Translations under genes and position numbers: made by a program | The notes under the pieces: generated by a model | What the model was told of the DNA's origin: nothing | Databases searched by the model: none | What the model saw: the letters and a program-made list of their open reading frames with translations, nothing else | Shown here: piece by piece, positions 11,701-24,977 of the stretch | Layout of the letters: the number at the start of each line of letters is the position of its first letter | Numbering within the stretch: the first letter of the stretch is position 1 | Origin: Dimorphilus gyrociliatus | Taxonomy: Eukaryota > Annelida > Polychaeta > Dinophilidae | DNA: 64,000 bases | Reading direction: 5' to 3' | Assembly (NCBI GenBank): GCA_904063045.1 | Contig: CAJFCJ010000004.1 | Location: 2,287,713-2,351,712 of the forward strand

Positions 11701-14700
11701 GAACGCTTCGTTACAAATAACTTCAAAACCTTTAGCTACGTGACTTCCGCCGTACCTATATGGTATTCTTTGAGATATATTTTCCAATTCAGAACTCTTG
11801 TTAAATTCATTCAAGTAGTATTCTATTCTTGCATCATTAGAGTAGGTTGCAATTCCTATTCTTGTATGATTTTGGCTAACTTGCATATCTGATGTAATTT
11901 TTACGATGAATTTTAGTATTTTATAAAAATTATCTCTTCCAACTGAGCCCGAAGAATCAACAAGAAAAATTATATCTGCTCTCGAGTTACAGCCCTTTTC
12001 ACAATTTTTTCCTTGAAAACCATCTTTGCATATGCACGTATACTTGTTAATTCCATCCAGGCACTTTATAGCATTTTTACAGGGAGAGGACAAACATTGA
12101 TCCTCTTTTTCGCAGAGGGCACTCAATAACGAATGTGTTACGTGCTCTAAATGTACCAGGGATTCTTTTTCCGTGTTTATTTGATTGTAAATATCGGGAT
12201 GAAAGGGTTCAAAAGGTTTCCAATCGTCATGTTCGACTTTTCCAACTCCAAAAGTGAAGAATTTTACAATAGTTCCATCTGAAATAGAAATATTAATACA
12301 TTTTTAAAGATATTATCAGATATGGATAAATAGATATTTGAAAACATGAGTAAGAGGGAATGAGAGTAAGAAACAAAGATACTAAGAGAAGAAATAATAA
12401 ATGCATGTTTACTTTTAGTTTCCATATTAAATTTATCCATTCTTGTTCCACCAGTTAATAGAAAAGCAAAATTTGCAATATCTTTTCTGTTGACAGTCTC
12501 CTTCGAAAATTCATTTAATGCTAATCTCATGGCTCCAGCTGTGTATGGATAACCTCCCCTAAAAGTTACGTTAACTCTGAGCAGTTCCTCTAATTGTCTC
12601 TGTGAATTATTCGATAATGACAATAACAATTTGGCTTCTGAATCGTAACTTATTAAACCAATACGACTCTGTCCTCTATTAAATTGTTTAATTAAATCAA
12701 TTGCAAATTGTTTAGCTTTTTTTAATAAATATCTTCCGATAAAAGCTGATTGGTCGATGATAAACATAATATCCGATTTGCTGTTGCATTCTAAAAGTCA
12801 TAAATAATAACTATATCCTGTATAAGTTGCAATATAAATAGTTAAATAAAAAAAAAATTTCTTACGTTGTTCACAGTCTACTCCAGAAAAAGCTGGAGGA
12901 CACTTGCAAGTATATGAATAAATACCATCTTTACATTCTCCGTTATTTAAACAAGGATTTGGGTTGCATTGATCAACGTCTAAAGAGGAATATAAAGTGA
13001 TGTATATTATAAATATGACAAATCAAACAGATGTTTTTTTCTTCTCTTCCAACGAAACTCATCTTACCTTCCAGCAAATAATGAAGTAGATCTCTGCGTA
13101 TCTTGAATAAATCTTCAAAAGTTTCTGCAGTAAAGATTCCCTTTAATTTCTCCGTTGCCAGAGGAATAAATATATCCTTCTTCTTTACTGGAACACCTAT
13201 TGGTATAACTGATATATCTTCATTCGAACAATGCTTCGCCTATAATTAATAAAGAAGATATTAGTTTAGAAACAGAAAAGGATGTTTTAAACTAAGATGT
13301 TTCAAAAATGTATTCTTCCTCCCTCTCTTACTTCTAATGCGGTATTCTTTGTTCCAATATTTGATAATCCGTCCGAGATAATAACCAAAATATTTCTAGC
13401 GTCTTTTCTATCACCGTAGCTTTCATGAAACATCTCCTCTCTAGCTATTCTCAAAGCTTCCGATGTAAATGTATAACCAAAACTATCAAAATACAACTAA
13501 ACTTTTCTAGTCTCTTGAAAATATGAAAATTGCATTACCTGTATCCAAATTGCTCAATGCCTGTTAGTATATCTGATGTTGTATTAAACTTATTTAAATG
13601 AAATTCAATTATGACATCACTTCCATATTTAAGTAAGCCAATTCTATATGAATAATAATGAGATATTACAAGGCATTCTTAGAATATTATTAGACAAAAG
13701 AGGGACAATTCCTAGAAACTAATTGTACCTAAAGTTGCAAGAAACTATGTCAATCTCTTCTATAACACTTTTGACGAATCGTTTTAATTTGAAAAAACTC
13801 TCTTCTCCAATAGAACCAGAAGAATCTAATATGAACACTAAATCTGCTGCAGAATTGCAGGCTGTTTTCGAAAGAGAAAAGAGAACATTAAGAAAGTAGA
13901 ATAAGTATTATTTACAATCAATAAATCTATTTTTAAAGTATCTTTACTATATTGACACATCTTTCCAGTAAATTTCTTTTTGCATATACACTGGAAATAG
14001 TTTAACGAATCGACGCAAGTTCCTCCGTTTAAACATTTCTGATATTTACAAGCGTTCTTATCTATTAAATTAGAAAAGATCGTAAAGGGGAGAACCACCA
14101 CAAATGAAGGTTAATGAAATAAAGTTTTATTACCTGCTTGAAAATATTTCACCAATGGTATTACTAACTTCTGCAATTGGTTAAACCCTTTAATAATTTT
14201 TAAATTTGAAGAATGAGGCTTTGATGCCAGATCAGTTAAACCGTGAATAAGTTGATTTTCGTTTTGACCGTTTATAATTCCAATGCATATTACGTTAATT
14301 AAAGAGTCGTGTACATTTCTAGCTTCTTCCCATATTGATTTGGAGTTTGAAATACCATCAGTTATAATAACAGCTATATTTTGTACTTTCGGTCTATCTC
14401 CAACAGAAGTTTGAAATAAATCATTTCTTAAAACCTTTAAAGCGTCTAAAATATTTGATTTAAATCCAAACTGATATTGTACTTTTCTGATTCTTTTAAC
14501 AATATCAATCTTTCTTTCGCTATCGTTCAAACGTAGCCAAACTTTAACTTTTTTACCAAACGTTAGTAAAGATATTCTATAAGTTTTATCATCGACATCC
14601 AATCGGTTTATAATTTTGATAACAAATCTTTTAATTTTACCGAAATTCCATTTACCAATACTACCGCTAGAATCTATTAGAAATACAATATCTCCACCAG

Positions 14701-16416
14701 AGAATGGTTTGTGTACATTATTATCCGGTAGAGTTGGTTGAACGGGTTGAAAATTGCATATGTTTGCAAGTATCTTTTGCCTCTCAGCGTGTAGATGTGA
14801 ATATTTAGAAACGTATAATAGATTATTACGAATAGGTGTTGAAACAGTTTTGTTTAGTATTGCATTTTTAATTGATTCAACGCCAACACCAATAGCCATT
14901 ATCTTTATTCCGGACTTTTTTGTATTTTCGGCTTGTTTATAAATCTCTTGAACACTTGTTGTCCATCTACCATCAGTTATTAATAAAAGAATATTTTCAG
15001 CGTTTCTTCTGTCACCTTTAGAATAGCTATTTTTAGGAGAAGTAAAATGCTTTTTATATATTTGAAATAGGATGATTTATCTTTTACCGACTGGAAAACG
15101 TTGTTTGTAACATTTTCCAATGCTGCTGTAACATTTGATATTCCGTATATATATTGTATGTACTTTAAAGCTTGTAAAGCTGCATTGTTCGAATTAAATT
15201 TATTCAAATAGAAATGAATAGTAGATTTTGTACTAAAGGTCGTTAAAGAGACTCTTGCTTGGCCTATTGCGTAAGATAGGTAAGTAGAAATGATTAGCTA
15301 TTATGTATTGTATATGATCTTAGAACCGTAATCTATGTCCAATTCTTGAATAATGCTGCTGGTAAACTGTAAAATAAGATGAAAATGTTTAACTCCAATA
15401 CTAGATGAAGAATCAACAAGAATGGCCAAATCAATTATTTTCGTACAATCTAGACAAGGAAAATAAAAAACAATTCATTTTATGGGCTTTTTACTGATCT
15501 CTACAAAAGTTTACCCTTTTTGTAAACGGATGATTGATTATGCAAAGATAACAGGTGGGCTTGCAATAAAATACCTAAAAAATACACAAACTAAAGATTA
15601 GACTTTGGCAAATACAACAAACTAAGTACATCGTAAAAATGCAGGAGAGATAAAAAAAATAGAAGAAGATAGCGTTATCTTCTTTGGTATTATTATTATT
15701 ATTATATATAGTTATATATAAATATAGAATAAACATAAAGAAAACAGGATTCTATTTGTAAACTATTTATACTTACTATTACAAAATTGTTCAAAAATTT
15801 TTCTGCTATCTCTTATCAATATTTCGTAGTTTTCCACCAAAACCAAATATCTCCTATGTGGAGGAGAAGATACGTAACGTAACTCTTCAATTGCTCTATC
15901 ATTTCCCCGTAGTTTTATCCCTAGAATGAAAATTTGAAGACCGTTTTTTCGGGCTCTCTCAGCCTTAAAAACTGTTCTTTCGGCGTTGATATCCGATGAA
16001 CTATCAGTGATAATTAAAGCAACATTCGGTGCGTAGTCGCGATCTCCGTGTGCTTCTTTAAAAACTTGGGTATTTAAGAGATGAAGTGCGCTAGCCAAAT
16101 TATTCGCCCCACCTCGAAACTTTCTCTTTCTCAGGAATGAATTTATTTGCGATATTGATGTTAAAGGCGATTTCAATGAAAAGTGAATATTTGCCTTAGT
16201 AGCATATGTAACAAAAGCTAACTTTGTCTGATTTCTTAAATTAATAGTTTTAAAGAAAGAATGAAAGAAATATTGAAGATTTAAGATATCTCTTTCCTTA
16301 ACGCTGCTCGATGTATCTAGAACTACAGCGATATCCAAATCACAATCGCAATCTAAAGGAATTTTAAGAAAATCTAAGGTAATCTAGGTTAAGATAATAC
16401 AGCTTTTGTTTATATA

Positions 16417-16469
<53 letters not shown>

Positions 16470-17119
16470 GATACACGTTACTTACAAAATGGAGCATCTT
16501 CTGGTATCTGTACTTCTGTTTCTGTTTGAATTATTCAAAATATTAATATTTAGTTAATATTTTGACTTTTTCAATTATTAATAAATAACTGAACAACGTC
16601 TGTTTTATCTCTAAATTATACTAATATCTGCTCGTATTAATGGGCATTTTTCATTCATTTTATTAACTTTTGCGTACTTTTCCCACAACAACTCTTAATT
16701 GATCAATTAACACATATTTTTCCTGGTTTTATTATTATAAACAAATTTTTAATATATTTAAATAGCTCGTTAGATATCTCTTTTCATTTATATATAGAAA
16801 AGGAAAAAGAGAAAGGAGGAAAAAGTTTCAGCAACCAAGAAAAAACGAAATGAAAATAACCTTTCTATTTAGAATAAAAGAAAAATAAAGGAATCTGCTC
16901 TAATTTTCAATAGAAAAAAATGAAGAAAATTTAATTGTTTTTACTGGAAAACTTTTATCTTTCTTATCATTTTTTATTCTCTTCTTTTATTTTAAAAGAA
17001 TTAAACAAATTCATTAGTTTTATTAAATTAACCAAAATGTTTAAAGATTAAATAAACTTACTTGTAACTTGAAGAAAAAATAAGATAGCAAAGATATAAT
17101 TTCCGTAAAATCTAAACAT
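8747..17119 (-). CDS. Secreted matrilin-like protein: nine vWA and five EGF domains
   Basis: Twenty-two exons keep one open frame of about 2007 residues: 17119-17062, 16521-16486, 16352-15777, 15559-15515, 15449-15327, 15263-15088, 15049-14134, 14061-13948, 13861-13729, 13643-13539, 13482-13332, 13239-13068, 12979-12866, 12790-12413, 12278-11430, 11344-11231, 11164-10553, 10464-10305, 10126-9723, 9660-9505, 9447-9251, 9181-8747. A signal peptide ([20 protein letters not shown]) comes first; there is no membrane helix or collagen repeat. Order: vWA1, 2, 3, EGF1, vWA4, EGF2, vWA5, EGF3, vWA6, EGF4, vWA7, vWA8, EGF5, vWA9. The metal-site motif DxSxS is intact in vWA1-4, 6 and 8; vWA5 (DQSAF), 7 (DSSSL) and 9 (DSEKE) have lost it. 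EGF1, EGF2 and EGF4 each occupy a 114-nt exon. By family (matrilin, collagen VI type) it should be an extracellular matrix or adhesion protein. The exact family is inferred from domain content. Confidence 0.9.
16411..16463. repeat. (TA)n microsatellite in a vWA-gene intron
   Basis: Near-pure TA dinucleotides in the intron between exons 2 and 3 of the vWA/EGF gene. A second TA tract lies at 10190-10212 in the intron between exons 18 and 19. Confidence 0.85.
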
Positions 17120-19357
17120 TTTATGAAAAGGAACTATATATTTTCTTCTCCAGCATTACAGAACACATTACAGTGTCTGACAACTGTTATAGTTCAAAAT
17201 AGGCCTACAACCTCTTTGCAGTTGCTAATGCATTGGAAAAATATTTAGCCAACGTGTCTAACTATAAGCAACATTAGAGTAGGTTGTTATTAAAAGCAAT
17301 TGTTATTTACGAACATATATAATAATTAAATTGATAAGAAAAAGATGTAAGTATGAATATTAAAAAATTTAAACAATTACGTATAATCATATATACTAAT
17401 ATATATATATATTGACTGTATGTACACATAGATATACTAATTAGTTATTTGGGTCTTTTCATCTTATTTTCTTTTTCGAAACGAACTAATGTAGAAAATA
17501 CTATTTTGTATGTTTAAAAAACAACATTTCAAAAAACCTATACGTAAACACCCCATAGTAATCTCTATATTTCTCATCTTGTCTATTAGTTTATTTTGAC
17601 GTTAAAGAAAGGAAAATGGTTTTGAATATTTAGAAAATCATCAATCCTAGTGGTAATTTGCTTCTTCAAAAGATCCTTTACAATGCTTATATTGTATATG
17701 CCCCGACTTTTTTTTAACTCTATATCTAAAAAAAAACGAAAATGAAACCAATATAGAAAAATTTATGTATAAATAAGAGCATCAATGGAAGTATATTCTT
17801 TCTTTAGTATAATTATTTATATTCATCTTTTCTCACTTTTATAAAGATACGTTTTTTAATCAAACTGAAAAAGACATTTAGTTTAAACCTTCCACCAATG
17901 TAAGGATAAGAAAGAAGGGTACAGACCCCTTTCAGTTATATTTTATCTTTTTTCTTTCATTGTAATTGGCATATTTAAATCAGGTACGATGAAAATAGAT
18001 CTCATATTTGTCAAGGTGTCATTGAAAACATTTTTTTTCCCATTTTCCTTACGTGTCTCAGTACGTCATGAAAATGAGCATTATACAGACAAATTGCCTT
18101 GACAAAATTTAAGAGGATTTTCATTTTAATACACTTTGAAGAAAGCTAAGTGAAAGAGAAAATGAAAATTTTATATTTAATAATTTATACTGTTTATGTT
18201 AATCTTTGAAGACAAAATTTTCTCTGCAAGCTCTTAAATTCATTCAAAATATGTTACATTCAAATATAATTCAATATTAGTCACGATAAGGACAATAGAA
18301 ACAAATGAAACAACTACAACATTTTGGTTGGATGTATTTATCGTTTGAGAAAGCTTTGAATATAGATAACAAACAACTTATGAAATAGTTTTGTTGATAT
18401 TTTTTTTAAAAAAACAAAAGATTAATTATATTTTCTAAATCTATTTTTAGTTCATTTTCCCAGCTAATTCGTATATATATGCAGTGCATGTACAATATAT
18501 AAACATATACATGTATACATCTATATCATGTTTATTAAAAGAGTCTCCAGAAAACTAGAATTTAGCAAATGAAATATTTATATTATTTTATATTAAAAAG
18601 AATTTTGTGTTCTCTATATTTATTCATTATAAACTTGATAAAAAGTAATTTATATTTTTTACACTACTCGTGAGAATTGTATAGATTATTTAGCTTTAAT
18701 AATTTTACTCTTGTATAAATTCAGATTATCACTCAGGAAATAATTCTGCACTTGGAGAGGAGCGTTTGACCTTGAAAAATACTTGGAATATCACGTTATA
18801 CCAAAAAGCTCGTAGTGTTTTATTTCAAAAACTATTGCTTAGCAGTAAACATAATGATATTAAATCTAAAGGAAACGTTGTTTAATGTTATATAATAATT
18901 TATATACATAAACATACAACCATATAGTGCTATATTAGTTTACCAACTAAAATCCTTTCGCCATATTTCATATACACAGTATAAAGATTACGATTTTAAA
19001 CGCTTTACTTTCTAGTATAACTGATTTTTTAACTTGTAAGATGTATTCAAAAATCATTAAAAATGTTATTTTTAAGTAAACAATCAAGGTTAAATCTATA
19101 AGAAGTGAATACATAAGATAGATAATTGTATGTATCTGATTGGTTGAAAGTAACGGAAATATGAAGTAGAATATGAAGCATTATGCGCTGAGCGTCTCAC
19201 TTAGACGGAATTACTGCTTACAAAGGTAAGGAAAAAATACAGGATGTTTTATAGCAAGATTACATAAGATTTATCATATAAAACATTCACAATAAGAATA
19301 AAAATCACTTTTTCTCTACTTTTCAATCACCTAGGTTGTTTCAAACAAGTTGACGAA
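17120..19357. other. Shared upstream region of divergent vWA and cyclase genes
   Basis: About 2.2 kb of AT-rich sequence separates two divergent start codons and should hold both promoters. I see no coding exon. Phased TATA-like strings are too common in this AT background to call. Confidence 0.5.
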
Positions 19358-22300
19358 ATGGGAATTAAACTGTTCTTTTGGATGTCTCCCATCATTCTTT
19401 TCTCCTACCTTGGTAAAGTTGACTCAAGAAGAACTTTAAAACTTGGATTTATCACTCCAAATAGCGGTCCTCTAAGTTATGGAACTACTGCAGCAGCAAC
19501 AACTATGGCAATTGAGAAAGCTAAGAAAGACGGCTACCTTCCAGATACAGATGTCAGGTAAAAATAAGTAATTAATGAAATTTCCTTTAAAATTGGAAAA
19601 AAAAGAGAAAGAAAATACAAAAGAAACCGATAAAGTTAAAAAAGACTTTAGTGATAGAACGTTAATACAAAGTTTCTCCCGTAGCTTTCAATTACCAGAG
19701 TCCAACTCCAAGTGACATTACATAATAGCATCTGTACGACAGTATTTTGATAAGTAATATTTATATACATCTTCTATTGTCAAATACAAACAAAAAACAA
19801 GAGACACTAAAGTTTTTTATTTCCTTTAAAAGTCTACTTAAAAAAAGTCGCTTCGTCAGATTTTTAATACTAATATTAGTAGTATATTATTTATAGAGCA
19901 TCTATTAGAGCGATTTTGTTGCTGTATTCGCATTTTTCATAGAATTTCAAAATTTTCATAAACAGCGCTAATTTCGTAATCCAATTGACTTAATTAAATT
20001 TCTTATACTTATACAATTACTTTTTTAAAAGGCTAATATGGCGTAATGGAGCTTGTAGTGGTAAACAAGCTCTTGGTGTAACTGTTACTTTATGGAGGGA
20101 GGAGGATGTGGATGGATATATTGGTTTGCCATGTTCAATTGGTAAATTTTTGAATCATAAACATAAATTTAAAAAATGAATAATTCTTATCAATTATTAT
20201 GATAACAATAGATAAAGAAATAGTTATCTAATATTACTAGTAGTTTTAATTAATAAGTTACCATTTCACAGTATATACACAATACATGTTTATATTAAGT
20301 GTTACAATAAGATTGAATGAAAGAGGATATGACTATTAACGAAAATCAAGGAGGAAAGAGTGAATGGAAGAAAAGTATTAGCTATATTTGTCTATAATCA
20401 TACTTAAAATGTAATAGTCTATATAATTTTAATATTACTTTGCTAATGAAGGATAGAACATGAGTAAATGTTGAAAAAAATTAGTATCAAAGATTTGTTT
20501 TAGCATATCTGATATTTTCTTTAAGGTTATCTCGTCTCATTTTAAATATATGCTTAATTATAAGACAATCCAAAATACATTGCTGTTTGATATTATATAC
20601 CTAAAGTAAAATAAATGTAGGCAAAGGAAAAATTACATAGGCATATATTTAATTACAAGCAACCAGTTTTTTCCCATTAATTTTTAGTATACTTTGAAAT
20701 ACTTCTTCATTTTTTGTTTTTAAAATGAACGTATTCAATATCCTTCAGCCGCTATAAATGCAGGAAAGGTTATCTCATTTTGGAATTTACCTCATTTTAC
20801 CCATGAATCACCAGATCCAGAATTGGCTCATAAACAGACATATACAACACTGATACGAATGCTTAGCCCTTTTAACAAACTGGCTTTAGCCCTTTTGAAA
20901 TTTATAGAAAATATGGGATGGAGCAGAGTAGCCATGGTAACAACTAGTCCTGCTCTTACGCATTGTGATTTCGCAAGCAGATCTATTGAAAAACTATTTC
21001 TCGACTCGAATATAACTTTAATTGATTGGTTAAAAAGGTCAAGTATGCCCGATAGATTTACCATCTTTAAGTGGTTAGACAGGATAAAAGAGAGAGCGAG
21101 AAGTAAGTTAATAATTAACATTGATAATAAAAAATATATTGAACTAAGATTAATGATTATTCTTCTTCCCAAGTTATTATTATATGTACGGATGAGGTTC
21201 ATTTACGAGATTTTATGCTACAAGCTGAAGAAAAGAAGATGACTGACGGTGATTACGTCTTCATTGAACCTACGCTTCTGCCATATGAAAACTACAAGAA
21301 CCGCTGGCAACAAAAAGATGGTAATGATGAAAGAGCATTCACAGCTTTTCAGACACTTCTTCAAGTTTGTTTAATACAATTTCAAAGAGTAGGAAGCGAT
21401 TAAAACTTTTGATTACGCTCTATTATTAGATGGCTCTTGGTTTTGTTAATACCGAGGAAGCGGAAAAATTTAGAGAAGAACTACCAAAGAAAATGGCCGA
21501 ACCACCTTGGAATTATACTAAGACTTTGGAGAATAAAGAAAAGGTCAGATCAAAGACTTAAGTCTAAGATATAAAAAAGATTATAATTAGTACTTTTACA
21601 ACAAGTACAACTTATATTCTATGATCTAATTCTTTTAAAATAACTTTGAAACTATTCCAATAAAGTCATCAAAGAAACTTAATTAATTTATTAGTGTTTT
21701 CTTGGTATGCTAATGAATGAATGGAATTTCAATGAATATTTTCTTCAAGCCAAATCCCTTTGTTTCAGGGTTCTTTATTTTCATTGTATCTTCATGATAC
21801 ACTCTACCTTTACTGCATTGCTGTCGATAGAGTTCTTAAACTCGGTGGTGATCCTAGAAATGGAACATTTATTTTTGATCAGGCAAAAAACATTACGTTC
21901 AAAGGTTAATACAGAAAAAATATAATCTAATGAATAGGACTTTTTATGTTTTTTCATAAAATCTTAGGAATTTCTGGCGATGTTGTGTTGGACGAAATTG
22001 GGGATAGAATAGGAGACTATTGGATATGGCAATTGAGGAAAAAGCGCGATGAATATGATCTTTGGGCAAAAATTTCTGTCTCCAAAAAGGATAAATCAAA
22101 AGTAAAGTATACTATTAAAATATTAATGCAATAAAAGATCCTTTGCATTTGAAGGTTATTGAATACGAAGCGATTAGGCATTGGGGAGCTAAATTTGGCT
22201 ATGAAATTCCATTGGATACTCCTAAATGTGGATTTTTTAATGAACTTTGTCCAAAAGAAGGATCAGGCCTAAATATCGCAACTGTAATTGCGATCGTTGC

Positions 22301-24977
22301 CTCAATTGTACTAATAGGAGCAGGTTCAGCAGTTGTTTACGTCTTCTACAGGTCAGTTAATTAAAATTCGAAATAAAATCACTTGTTCTTACATTATATA
22401 AATCATCCATAATGAAAAAATAGACGGAAAAAATTCGAAAATGAAATTGATTTAATGCTGTGGAAAATTAAATACGAAGATGTACATTTTCCTTCAAAGA
22501 GCCTTGGTAGTATACGAGTAAGAATCTTATATAATTATATTATAATTTATTTCGTATAAACTATTTTTATTTTTAGACTCTGGGTCAAATGTCTGCGAGT
22601 GCTGGAAGTGAAACTAATTCAATTAACACTCTTAATAACTATAATAGGACTTCATCAATAAAAGTTGGCAATTATAAAGGAACCTTGGCTAAAGTTACAT
22701 ATTTAAGATCTGAAACTATTGTACTTTCAAGATACGATCACATCGAATTGAAAAATGTTACTTGAATACTTTTAACCTCTTCGAATCATATATTATGTCA
22801 CTTTTATGTTTTAGATGAGAGAATTAAATCACGATAATGTTAATCCATTTATCGGAGCTTGTATTGATGCGCCAAATATTTGCTATTTAACTAAATACTG
22901 TTCAAAAGGTAGTCTCGAAGTAAGTAGACGTTTAAGAATATTAACATGTATTCCATTTTCGTTATATTAATAATAGGACGTTATTTCCAACGAGAATATT
23001 AAATTGGATTCGATGTTTAAAAGTTCCCTAACTTTTGATTTAATAAACGTAAGTGAATTAAAAGACACTTTCAATTTTTAAAGTAACACTTTATTAATTA
23101 TACAATTAAAAGGGTCTGGACTATATTCATCATTCATCTCTAAAATCGCACGGAACCTTGAAAAGTTCAAATTGTTTAATTGATGGAAGATGGATTCTTA
23201 AAATATCTGATTACGGTTTAAGTTGGTTTAAGAAAGTCCCTGAAAATGAATTTGATATTTATAAAGGTTATTGAATTTTGAAATAATATTTTCAATAGCA
23301 ATAATTAGAAATTTCCTTGTCAACTTTCTCATAACAGATCAACTGTGGACTGCACCAGAAATTCTCAGAATGATACCAATGCCAATAAAAGGTACTCAAA
23401 AAGGAGATATTTACAGTTTTGCTATCATTCTCCAGGAGTTATATTACGGATGCTCTCCATTTCGTAGTAACTGTGATTCCATTCAGGTCCCAAAAGGTTA
23501 AATACTATATAATTATTAGAATACAGTAGAACATTAATATCTCTAAATCACCTATATATATATATATATATAGACTTGGTTGGTAGAGTGAGAAACGGGG
23601 AGACACCACCTTTCAGACCGATTTGTCCACACGATCCGAAAATAGATGTGAATATTATAAACTTAATAAAGGATTGTTGGTCGGAAGAGCCAGCTAGTCG
23701 CCCAGACACTTTACTGCTTAAGAACAGGTTTAATCTCCTCAACAAAGGAAAGTGAGTTACTATAATAATATAACGCTCGTAAAAATAATGGTTTGGCTAA
23801 CGTTAACTATTGCGCTTATCATTTTAATAAAGGCAACATAACATTATGGATAATATGTTAAGAATGATGGAGAAATACGCAACGAACCTAGAAGGTTTGG
23901 TTGAACAAAGAACAAAAGAATTGGTTGAAGAAAAGAAAAAAACTGATTTACTCCTATACAGAATGCTTCCGTCGTATGTCATTCTGTTGATTAATAATGA
24001 TAATTTAATAATAATACTAAATATGAAACAATAATTAGTTTAATATTGTTTTAGAACTGTAGCGGATAATTTAAAAATGGGTGTCGTCGTTCAGCCCGAA
24101 CTATTCAAGGAAGTTAGCGTTTATTTTAGCGATATCGTTTCATTTACGAAAATGTGTTCGGAGAGTACTCCTCTTGAGGTAATAAGTTTCTTGAACGATT
24201 TATGGACTCTGTTCGACGACATTACAAGTAAATATGACGTCTATAAGGTAAACATGCAAATAAATTTTTATTATGTGGGATATTATTAACAAAGTTCTTT
24301 ACAAATGGTAATTTATTAATCAATCAATACGAAAATAAAGGTTGAAACGATAGGAGATGCGTATATGTGTGCCAGCGGAATACCGGTTCCAATTGGAATA
24401 AAGCACGCAAGCGAAATTGCTGTGATGGCTTTACACATCTTGAAAGGTGTTAGAGAGTTTACCATAAAACATAAACCACAAGAACAATTAAAAATCCGCA
24501 TAGGTATTCATTCAGGACCAGTTGTTGCAGGTACTATTAACCCTATTATTCATACTTTTTAAGTTTTACGGCATTAACAAATTTTACAGGAGTTATAGGC
24601 CTAACAATGCCCAGATATTGTTTATTTGGTGATACAGTCAATACAGCTTCCAGGATGGAATCAACTGGAGAAGGTTTATTTTTTTATTTTCTTCATTATT
24701 AGTTTTAACTTTATCTTGAATATTTTTCCAGCTCAAAAAATTCATTTAAGTCACGAAGCCTACCTTGCAATTCAATCTTCGTCTTCATCATTTGAATTTA
24801 GTAGGCGAGGAGAAACTGAAATAAAGGTTAATATCTTTGAATAATTCTCTACCTAATGGATTTCAACTTTTCTATTTTAATATTATACTTTAGGGTAAAG
24901 GATTAGTGACAACTTTCTGGTTGGATGGAAATAATGAAGCGCATAAGATAGCCGGTAAAAGAAACGAATATTTATAG
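19358..24977 (+). CDS. Receptor (membrane) guanylyl cyclase
   Basis: Makes cGMP from GTP on the inner face of the plasma membrane. Twenty-one exons close on one frame of about 1054 residues, the usual family length: 19358-19557, 20032-20141, 20749-21102, 21174-21364, 21430-21543, 21769-21904, 21968-22101, 22155-22351, 22424-22517, 22577-22756, 22815-22919, 22977-23048, 23113-23266, 23338-23496, 23574-23751, 23833-23973, 24055-24247, 24341-24530, 24590-24673, 24732-24826, 24894-24977. Signal peptide, then an ANF-receptor-type ligand domain (about residues 24-450), one helix ([20 protein letters not shown], near 454-478), a kinase-homology domain with SDYGL in place of DFG and [11 protein letters not shown] in place of the HRD loop, a coiled-coil linker ([16 protein letters not shown]), and a cyclase domain from about 845. 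The metal and base residues look intact ([32 protein letters not shown]). The ligand is unknown. Confidence 0.95.

Noticed and set aside
15000-15010. Acceptor CTAAAG| next to the GDRR motif in vWA2
   Set aside because: It shifts frame; the acceptor at 15050 gives a 38-nt intron and keeps the conserved vWA frame.
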